Below, piece by piece: positions 1 to 6,285 of a stretch of DNA of 32,562 nucleotides (the first letter of the stretch is position 1; the number at the start of each line of letters is the position of its first letter). The DNA is taken from positions 1 through 32,562 of the forward strand of contig REBY01000069.1 in NCBI GenBank assembly GCA_007692485.1. The letters are read 5' to 3'. The translations under genes were made by a program, and so were the position numbers. Under the pieces are notes generated by a model. It saw nothing but the letters and a program-made list of their open reading frames with translations, did not search any database and was not told the origin of the DNA. The stretch is from Pseudomonadaceae bacterium. Lineage in GTDB: Bacteria; Pseudomonadota; Gammaproteobacteria; Pseudomonadales; Pseudomonadaceae.

Positions 1-391
1 GTTCCAGACTCATTGTCAGGGTCTCGGTCACCAAGGTGTCGTCACCAAATCCGGTGAGAAAGCTAAAAACAATATAGTTGCCATCCTCTACACCGGGCAA
101 ACGCCTGGTTTGCTCAGTACCGACCAGGTCGCGCTTGCCGAGCTCACCGAGATTGCTTCGGGCCATGTCGATCGCTTGGGCCAAGGCGGCTTGATCCAGG
201 GAGTCACGCATGAGACTGCCCGATTGCTCCCAGGCGCTGGCATAGTCGCACTCGTCAATGAGCGCCAGCCACTGCCAGGCCGCGTCTTCACTGGCAGGAC
301 TTGCCGCACCCGCGTGCAGGCACAGCGTCAGCAGGCAGGCGAGGAGTGTGGAGGTAAGCTGACGGTGCATAGGCCGAAGATGAGTCGTCAT
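1..391 (-). CDS. DUF4019-like secreted protein, 3' end truncated by the window edge
   Basis: Manual minus-strand reading from ATG at 391: MTTHLRPMHRQLTSTLLACLLTLCLHAGAASPASEDAAWQWLALIDECDYASAWEQSGSLMRDSLDQAALAQAIDMARSNLGELGKRDLVGTEQTRRLPGVEDGNYIVFSFLTGFGDDTLVTETLTMSLE, open to the left edge. Signal peptide followed by a DUF4019-like pattern (WL.liD...Y..aW..s....). Absent from the ORF track because it has no stop in the window. Confidence 0.8.
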   Translation of the reverse strand, partial: MTTHLRPMHRQLTSTLLACLLTLCLHAGAASPASEDAAWQWLALIDECDYASAWEQSGSLMRDSLDQAALAQAIDMARSNLGELGKRDLVGTEQTRRLPGVEDGNYIVFSFLTGFGDDTLVTETLTMSLE

Positions 392-565
392 AGAATTAGT
401 CTGCCGCTTTACCCCGGTGTGTGAGCCCTACCCCTCTCAGAAAACCGATAAACATACTGAGATAGAGCGGTTTCTTGCTACCAATGAGTTATCAATGATT
501 GGTTTCCAGGCAAGAGATTAGGCAAATAAGCTACAGCGTGCAATTGCGCGATTGTTCAGGGGTGC

Positions 566-754
566 TCAGTCTGCTTGCGGCACCAGCAAGGCATCACCCG
601 TGGCGACCAGTTTTTCTTCACCATTGCGGGTTGAGTAGAGCTCTGCTGGGGTAAATACTTGCTGCCTTCCAGGTTTCACTACTCGGGCTACTACCCGAAA
701 ATGCTCACCCACGGCGGGTCTTGAACAGCGGTCAGGGTAATACTCCGCCGCGAT
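566..754 (-). pseudogene. C-terminal remnant of a PaaI/hotdog thioesterase
   Basis: Minus-strand frame between stops: IAAEYYPDRCSRPAVGEHFRVVARVVKPGRQQVFTPAELYSTRNGEEKLVATGDALLVPQAD*. It resembles the C-terminal hotdog strands of PaaI-family thioesterases (PAVGE.frv.arVvkpGR....aelys...g.klvAtg.alLv). There is an in-frame TGA just upstream and no N-terminal half. Confidence 0.65.
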
Positions 755-803
755 TCAGTTAATCAGTTTGCCCTTGAACCCGCAGGCAATTAGGCTTGAG
801 CAC

Positions 804-2123
804 ATGAGAATTCGATATCGTGTGTTGATCGCCTGGATTGCGGTGTATTTTTTCCTGACCCTGGTGCCCATAGGGTTGGCTCTGATCTTTGATCGGCCGC
901 CGGCCCGTTCGTTCGGGATTGAACTCGGCGCCATGCTGGGTTTGCTAGGCCTTGGGGTCTTGGCCATGCAGTTGGTGATCTCCGGTCGGCACCCCTGGTT
1001 TGCCGGTGGTGTTGGGCAGGACAACCTGCTGCAATTCCACCGGCAAACGGGCATTTTTGCCTGGCTGCTGGTGCTGGCTCATCCGCTCACGCTGTTGATC
1101 GCTGAGCCGACATTTGCCGATTACTTGCATCCGGGTGATGAGTTGCTGCGTGCATTGACCCTGAGTGGCGTGTTGGTTGCCACTACCTTGCTGGTGGTCA
1201 CGTCTTTATGGCGCGTTACACTGAAATTGCAATATGAATGGTGGCGTGCACTGCACGGTGTGCTGTCTTTATTTGTCGTCAGTGCAGGGCTCGGTCATGC
1301 CCTGATGGTCAGTCACTATACGGCCGGGTGGCCAATTAAAATTGCGCTCACTCTTGCTGTAGGGGCTGCGCTCTTGCTGTTGGTTGATTCCCGTCTTCTG
1401 CGCCCCTGGCGCTTGAAGGGCAAGCCTTGGACCGTTATGGAAGCAGACGCAATAGACGGTGATGCGACCCGCTTGGTGCTTGAGGCTGATAAGCATCCGG
1501 GTATCAGTTTTGCGCCCGGACAGTTCGCCTGGATCACCATAGGTGACACGCCGTTCTCCTTGCAGCAGCACCCGTTTTCAATTCACTCGGATGCCCACAA
1601 CCCCGCGCGTTTGGAATTCACCGCCAAACATGCCGGCGATTTCACGCGTTCCCTCAGTGAGGTCAAAGCGGGAAGCAAGGCTTGGGTTGAAGGCCCTTAT
1701 GGCGTTTTCACCACTGACCCGGCCAGTGAGCGGGATGCGTTTATCGTCGCGGGTGGCGTGGGTATTACTCCGATCATCAGCATGTTGCGCAGCTGCGCTG
1801 TCGAGAAAAGCACCAAGCAGTTTTTGTTGCTGTACGCGAACACCGATCAGGCATCGATATTGTTCCATGATGAACTGGAGCGGCTGTCTGCCCAGATCGA
1901 TCTCAAGGTGGTTCACATCCTGGAGGAGGCGCCAGAAGGGTGGAACGGGGAAGAGGGCATGATCGATGGCAAGTTGTTGGACAAGTACCTGAAAGGCGTC
2001 AGCGACAATACTGACTATTACGTTTGCGGTCCGCCGCCTTTGATGGATGCGGTGGAAACAGCGTTACGCCAGCGTCAGGTGCCCATCGAGCAGATCAATT
2101 CTGAACGCTTCAATCTCGTTTAA
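804..2123 (+). CDS. Ferric-reductase-like transmembrane / FAD-NAD(P)-binding oxidoreductase
   Basis: ORF 768..2123; ATG at 804 (MRIRYRVL) preferred over TTG 768. N-terminal TM helices with His residues (FHRQTG, LAHPLT, ALHGVLS), then FNR module (HPFSIHS, GPYGVF, VAGGVGITPIISMLR, YVCGPPPLMDAV). Confidence 0.9.
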   Translation: MRIRYRVLIAWIAVYFFLTLVPIGLALIFDRPPARSFGIELGAMLGLLGLGVLAMQLVISGRHPWFAGGVGQDNLLQFHRQTGIFAWLLVLAHPLTLLIAEPTFADYLHPGDELLRALTLSGVLVATTLLVVTSLWRVTLKLQYEWWRALHGVLSLFVVSAGLGHALMVSHYTAGWPIKIALTLAVGAALLLLVDSRLLRPWRLKGKPWTVMEADAIDGDATRLVLEADKHPGISFAPGQFAWITIGDTPFSLQQHPFSIHSDAHNPARLEFTAKHAGDFTRSLSEVKAGSKAWVEGPYGVFTTDPASERDAFIVAGGVGITPIISMLRSCAVEKSTKQFLLLYANTDQASILFHDELERLSAQIDLKVVHILEEAPEGWNGEEGMIDGKLLDKYLKGVSDNTDYYVCGPPPLMDAVETALRQRQVPIEQINSERFNLV

Positions 2124-2142
2124 CCCCTGTCCTGGAGGCAGC

Positions 2143-2235
2143 ATGCTGCATCTCTTTGCAAAACACGCTGGCACGCTGATTGCGGTTGCATTGCTGGTAA
2201 CCACATTGGCAATTGCCCTGGTGCTGTTTGCTTAA
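2143..2235 (+). CDS. Small single-TM protein (30 aa), hypothetical
   Basis: ATG at 2143 preceded by GGAGG (2134-2138) 4 nt upstream; MLHLFAKHAGTLIAVALLVTTLAIALVLFA is one hydrophobic helix, 19 nt after the reductase stop. Confidence 0.45.
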   Translation: MLHLFAKHAGTLIAVALLVTTLAIALVLFA

Positions 2236-2327
2236 CACAGCGCGCCCGGTCTGTTGCTGGATAACCTCTTGCAGGTTGCTGTTGGGCTCGGCCAAACCTT
2301 AATGATTTCTGATAATGCGAGGGTGAA

Positions 2328-3137
2328 ATGTCTGCAACTGATGAGCTGGTGTTAGCCGAGCAACACGGGGCGACTTGTGTACTGACCTTGAACCAACCGG
2401 CCAAGCGCAATGCCTTGATCACCGAAACCTATCAAGTGATGGGGGCGCACCTGGATCGGGTATTAGCCGATCCGCATGTGGCGAATGTGGTATTGACCGG
2501 TGCTGGTGATTTCTTTTGCTCCGGGGGTGACTTGCTGGCGCTGGAAACGCGGGCAGCCTTGCCGCTGGCCGAGCGCGAGGAACGCATTGAGCATTTGCAT
2601 GCGCTGGTGCGCAAGCTCAAGTTTTTCCCCAAGCCGGTAATTGCCGCTATGGAAGGTGGTGCGGCAGGCGCGGGAGCTTCTCTGGTGTTTGCCGCGGATC
2701 TGGTAGTAGCGGCGTCGGGTAGTTATATCTCGTTGGCATATGTCAAAGCCGGCCTGGTGCCCGATGGTGGCGGTTCTGGTTTTCTTGCGTTAGCACTGCC
2801 GCATCAACTGGCGGCAGAAATAGCGTTGCTGGGTGGGCGCTTACCGGTTGAGCGCTTTGCGGCGGCGGGCGTGGTTAACCGGGTAGTTGCCCCAGGTATG
2901 GCCTTAACCGAGGCGCTGGCATTGGGCGCCACTCTGGCAGAGGGCGCGCGGGATGCGCAAACCATGATTCTGGGTTTGCTGGATGCGCCGCAGCGTGAAG
3001 CCTTTGAGCAGCAACTGGAGCGCGAAAAACAGGCGATTTCTGTTGCCTTGGGCGGTGCTGAGGCGGCAGAGGGAATTGCTGCGTTCAAGCAAAAACGGAC
3101 GCCACGCTTTCCTTTGCCAGGTAAAAAAGCTGAATAA
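2328..3137 (+). CDS. Enoyl-CoA hydratase/isomerase family protein
   Basis: Crotonase fold signatures: LNQPAKRNAL, GAGDFFCSGGDLLAL, KPVIAAMEGGAAGAGASLVFAADLVVAA. RBS gcgaggg upstream. Confidence 0.92.
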   Translation: MSATDELVLAEQHGATCVLTLNQPAKRNALITETYQVMGAHLDRVLADPHVANVVLTGAGDFFCSGGDLLALETRAALPLAEREERIEHLHALVRKLKFFPKPVIAAMEGGAAGAGASLVFAADLVVAASGSYISLAYVKAGLVPDGGGSGFLALALPHQLAAEIALLGGRLPVERFAAAGVVNRVVAPGMALTEALALGATLAEGARDAQTMILGLLDAPQREAFEQQLEREKQAISVALGGAEAAEGIAAFKQKRTPRFPLPGKKAE

Positions 3138-3172
3138 GAGGGTTGCGCGAGGCCTTTCTTGCATATTGCACG

Positions 3173-3203
3173 ATGCGAATCTACCCGTATGGGTGATTTG
3201 CAT
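3173..3203. promoter_or_regulatory. Imperfect dyad, candidate enhancer-binding-protein site or hairpin
   Basis: ATGCGAATCTACCC-GTAT-GGGTGATTTGCAT: arms match apart from one mismatch and one bulged base; centre about 107 nt upstream of the predicted sigma-54 start site. Confidence 0.4.
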
Positions 3204-3267
3204 GGTCTGTTTAGTGTTGCGGGTTTTTAACTTATTGAAATATAAGGGTTATTGAGCGGGAGCAAAG

Positions 3268-3284
3268 TTGGCACGCAGACTGCA
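3268..3284 (+). promoter_or_regulatory. Putative sigma-54 (RpoN) -24/-12 promoter
   Basis: TTGGCACG-CAGA-CTGCA; GG (3270-3271) and GC (3282-3283) separated by exactly 10 nt; one mismatch to TTGGCACGN4TTGCA; about 60 nt upstream of the BON ORF at 3347. Confidence 0.7.
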
Positions 3285-3346
3285 ACGTATACAGTGAGAC
3301 TGCAGCAAAGAGGTTGCAGATAAACTGGAATAAAGGAGTTTGATCC

Positions 3347-3709
3347 ATGAAACAGTCAACTAAAGGTTTTGCAATTGCCACTCTGACCGCCGCTGCCCTG
3401 AGCATGGGTATGTCATCAGCCGCTATGGCTTACGATAACGATGATGGCATGCGCGATTCCGCAGGTGATGCCATGGAATCAGCTGGTCAGGCTACTTCCG
3501 ATACCTGGATCACCAGCAAGGTACGCGCCAGCTTCGTAGCTGAAAGCGAGCTGTCTGCCTTGGATATTGGTGTTGAAACCAATGAAGGTGTCGTTACCCT
3601 GAGCGGTGAAGTCTATACCGATGCCGAGCGTGACCTGGCAATTCAGGTAGCTGAAGATATCGAGGGTGTCGAAGAAGTTGCTGCTGACGGTCTGACCGTC
3701 GCTGAGTAA
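3347..3709 (+). CDS. BON domain-containing (OsmY-like) periplasmic protein
   Basis: Signal peptide, then DTWITSKVRASFVAESELSALDIGVETNEGVVTLSGEV..., a BON repeat; RBS aaggag upstream. Confidence 0.9.
   Translation: MKQSTKGFAIATLTAAALSMGMSSAAMAYDNDDGMRDSAGDAMESAGQATSDTWITSKVRASFVAESELSALDIGVETNEGVVTLSGEVYTDAERDLAIQVAEDIEGVEEVAADGLTVAE
3470..3700 (+). repeat. Copy 1 of BON-domain tandem duplication
   Basis: High nucleotide identity to 3910-4132, including identical runs such as gccttggatattggtgttgaaaccaatgaagg and aaggtacgcgccagcttcgtagctga. Confidence 0.75.
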
Positions 3710-3717
3710 TCGTATCG

Positions 3718-3749
3718 CTGGCTCGCTGCGCTGTGCGCAGCGTTGCCAG
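3718..3749 (+). other. Intercistronic stem-loop
   Basis: CTGGC-t-CGCTGCGC-TGT-GCGCAGCG-tt-GCCAG: perfect 8-bp inner stem plus 5-bp outer stem between the two BON genes. Confidence 0.6.
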
Positions 3750-3787
3750 ACAGCAGTTCTTTCTAATGGCTATCAAGGAGAATGACC

Positions 3788-4147
3788 ATGAAAACTTCGA
3801 CCAAGAATTTTGCTATCGCCACTATTGCAGCCACTGCATTGGGGCTGTCAGCAATGTCGGCTGCTGTGCTGGCAGACGAGCACAAAAACCGCGATAAGGC
3901 TGAAAGTGCTATGGAAAGTGCTGGTCAGGCGACTTCAGACACTTGGATCACCAGTAAGGTACGCGCCAGCTTCGTAGCTGAGAGCGAGCTTTCCGCCTTG
4001 GATATTGGTGTTGAAACCAATGAAGGCGTCGTTACTCTGAGTGGTGATGTCGACACTGACGCCCAGCGTGACCTGGCCATCAAAGTCGCTGAAGACATTG
4101 AAGGTGTTGAAGCTGTCGCAGCCGATGGTTTGAACTCGCACGAGTAA
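3788..4147 (+). CDS. BON domain-containing (OsmY-like) periplasmic protein, tandem paralogue
   Basis: ORF 3782..4147; ATG 3788 fits the AAGGAG spacing (3775-3780). MKTSTKNFAIATIAAT parallels MKQSTKGFAIATLTAA of the upstream copy; BON core nearly identical. Confidence 0.9.
   Translation: MKTSTKNFAIATIAATALGLSAMSAAVLADEHKNRDKAESAMESAGQATSDTWITSKVRASFVAESELSALDIGVETNEGVVTLSGDVDTDAQRDLAIKVAEDIEGVEAVAADGLNSHE
3910..4132 (+). repeat. Copy 2 of BON-domain tandem duplication
   Basis: See copy 1 (3470-3700). Confidence 0.75.
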
Positions 4148-4212
4148 TTACTCGCATTGAACTCGCCGGGTGGCAACGCCCGGCTGGCGTTCAGCTGAAT
4201 AGGAGAATGATC

Positions 4213-4410
4213 ATGAATAGCGATATTCTCAAAGGTAAATGGAAGCAAGTACGTGGTCGCGTCAAGGAGCGTTGGGGTAACCTGACTGATGATGATTTGG
4301 ACGTGATCGACGGTCATTCGGAACATTTGGCCGGTAAGCTGCAAGAGAAGTATGGCTGGACCAAGGAAAAGGCCCAGCAAGAGCTACGTGATTTCAACGA
4401 CAGTTTGTAA
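4213..4410 (+). CDS. CsbD family stress protein
   Basis: MNSDILKGKWKQVRGRVKERWGNLTDDDLDVIDGHSEHLAGKLQEKYGWTKEKAQQEL is a textbook CsbD domain; AGGAG at 4201-4205 supports ATG 4213. Confidence 0.93.
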   Translation: MNSDILKGKWKQVRGRVKERWGNLTDDDLDVIDGHSEHLAGKLQEKYGWTKEKAQQELRDFNDSL

Positions 4411-4421
4411 TCACTGGCCGT

Positions 4422-4473
4422 AAGCCCCCACAAAAAAACCCGCAGGTTAGCCTGCGGGTTTTTTTGTGGGCTT
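4422..4473. terminator. Bidirectional Rho-independent terminator
   Basis: AAGCCCCCACAAAAAAACCCGCAGG-TTAG-CCTGCGGGTTTTTTTGTGGGCTT between convergent csbD-like (+) and tetR (-) genes; GC stem flanked by A7/T7. Confidence 0.92.
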
Positions 4474-4485
4474 GGTAAAGGTTCG

Positions 4486-5124
4486 CTAGTGGCTATGCTT
4501 GCGGGTTGCGCGCAGAAACAGGTCGACGGCGGACTCTATGCGGTATGAACATTCTGCTTTGTCCGGCAATGGGCGTCCGTTCATCAGCAAGCCGGTGAAC
4601 ATGCTGCCTTTCCACATACCGATCAGTTGTTCAGCAGCCATGGCCGGATCTTCAACATTGATCTGGTCTTGCTCGATAGCGTGGCGCAGGCACTCTTCTG
4701 CCCGGCGAACAAAGGCAATGGGGCCATCCTGGTAGATCAGCTCACCGTGTGTGCCATGCCGCTCGCCATGAGCAATGACTGCCCGCATGATCTTGATGCC
4801 TTCTTCACTGGCGAGAAAGTTCAACAATTGGTGACCCAGGCGCAAGAGCTGTTCGCGCAGACCTTCCAGCGACGAAAAGGGCTCGGGACCCTGGCCAACC
4901 AAGGCGCGGTGCTGACGTTCCAGTACCGCTTTGAGCAGGCCATCGGCATTATCGAAATGTCGATACAGGGTGCTTTTGGCCACCCCGGCACGGCGCGCCA
5001 CAGACTCCATACCAAACTGTAGATCGCCCTCGGCGATGCTTTGCAGCGCATGGTCAAGAATGCGTTCGATCTTTTCTGGATCGACCGGCCGCCCGGGGCG
5101 AGCGTGGCTAGCGGGTTTTTGCAT
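4486..5124 (-). CDS. TetR/AcrR family transcriptional regulator
   Basis: N-terminal HTH: ILDHALQSIAEGDLQFGMESVARRAGVAKSTLYRHFDNADGLLKAVLERQ; divergent from an RND efflux operon. Confidence 0.9.
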   Translation of the reverse strand: MQKPASHARPGRPVDPEKIERILDHALQSIAEGDLQFGMESVARRAGVAKSTLYRHFDNADGLLKAVLERQHRALVGQGPEPFSSLEGLREQLLRLGHQLLNFLASEEGIKIMRAVIAHGERHGTHGELIYQDGPIAFVRRAEECLRHAIEQDQINVEDPAMAAEQLIGMWKGSMFTGLLMNGRPLPDKAECSYRIESAVDLFLRATRKHSH

Positions 5125-5170
5125 TATTGCACTCCATTCAAGACACGCATGATGCGCGGAAAAACTATTT

Positions 5171-5185
5171 ACGGTACGTTTCCGT
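5171..5185. promoter_or_regulatory. Putative TetR-type operator
   Basis: ACGG-TACGTTT-CCGT inverted repeat in the short tetR/adaptor intergenic region. Confidence 0.4.
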
Positions 5186-5226
5186 TCTGTAATTATTATG
5201 GCATCGCCAATACAAGGTTAACAAAA

Positions 5227-6285
5227 ATGCGTCCTGTACTGCTCACTCTGCTCATGTCGACCCTACTGCTAGGTTGTGGCAACGACTCGATGTCGCCACC
5301 CGCGGATGATAACCCGCTGAAAGTCCGTGTGGTGGAATTGCAACTGGCCAGCCCACCTGAGTGGACCTTGAGTGGCAGCGTACAGGCCCGTCATCAGGTA
5401 GAGCTGGGTTTTCGCCTGGCCGGGGAGATCAATGCCCGTCAGGTACATGCCGGCCAGCGGGTGGACGCGGACCAGGTGCTGCTGACGCTTGATCCGCGTG
5501 ACGTCAGCCAACAATTGGCTTCAGCTCGTGCCGCGCTGGCGTCTGCTCGGTTGCAAGCGGAGAACGCTGAATCCAGCCGCAAGCGCTTGTTGAGCCTGCG
5601 TGAGCGTGATCTGGTGCCGGTGCAGAATTACGATGATGCGGTCACCGCAGCAGAAGCCGCGCAGGAAAGTGTACGCAGCGCCCAGGCGCAACTGGCCCAG
5701 GCGCAGACTGCGCTGGAATATGTCGAGTTACGTGCTCCGGCCTCCGGGGTATTGATTGAAGTCAGCGGTGAAGTTGGTCAGGTAGTTTCACCAGGGCAAG
5801 CGGTCGCCGTTCTTGCCTCTGAAGGTGAACACGAGATTGAAGTCTTTGTCCCTGAACGCCGTCGCCGCGGCCTACCGGAGCAGGGTGAGGTCGTGCTTTT
5901 TGGTGGTCAGCAACGCGCTCCGGCGAGTCTGCGCGAGGTTGCCGGTGCAGCGGACCCGATGACCCGCAGTTGGCGGGCGCGCTTTGCGATCGATGATGAT
6001 CCGGATAACTGGCCTTTGGGCAGCAGCGTAACCTTACAGTTGCATGGCAATGGTGAGGGCGATACGGGCTTGCAACAATTGCCGCTCAGCGCCTTGGTCG
6101 ACAAGGGGCAGGGCACCGGAGTGTGGCAGGTACGCGACGGCAAGGTTGAGTTTGTTGCGGTTGAGCTGGTCAGTACGCGTAAAGAGCAGGCCTGGGTGCG
6201 CAGCGATTTGGCCGCCGGTACGCCGGTCGTTGCTTTAGGCGTGCACTTGTTGCAAGCGGGGCAGATGGTTGAGGTGCTGCCATGA
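5227..6285 (+). CDS. RND efflux periplasmic adaptor subunit (MFP), lipoprotein
   Basis: ATG 5227: MRPVLLTLLMSTLLLGCGN (lipobox LLGC); HlyD-like core VELGFRLAGEINARQVHAGQRVDADQVLLTLD, LRAPASGVLIEV. The upstream part of ORF 5041 is antisense to tetR. Confidence 0.9.
   Translation: MRPVLLTLLMSTLLLGCGNDSMSPPADDNPLKVRVVELQLASPPEWTLSGSVQARHQVELGFRLAGEINARQVHAGQRVDADQVLLTLDPRDVSQQLASARAALASARLQAENAESSRKRLLSLRERDLVPVQNYDDAVTAAEAAQESVRSAQAQLAQAQTALEYVELRAPASGVLIEVSGEVGQVVSPGQAVAVLASEGEHEIEVFVPERRRRGLPEQGEVVLFGGQQRAPASLREVAGAADPMTRSWRARFAIDDDPDNWPLGSSVTLQLHGNGEGDTGLQQLPLSALVDKGQGTGVWQVRDGKVEFVAVELVSTRKEQAWVRSDLAAGTPVVALGVHLLQAGQMVEVLP

Noticed and set aside
110-424. 104-aa plus-strand ORF at the left edge
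   Set aside because: Antisense to the signal-peptide-bearing DUF4019-like frame (1-391, minus), which is much more protein-like.
3925-4380. 151-aa minus-strand ORF across BON2 and the CsbD gene
   Set aside because: Antisense to two well-supported genes; no domain features.
5041-5226. N-terminal extension of the RND adaptor ORF
   Set aside because: Overlaps tetR and the operator region; ATG 5227 begins a clean lipoprotein signal peptide.
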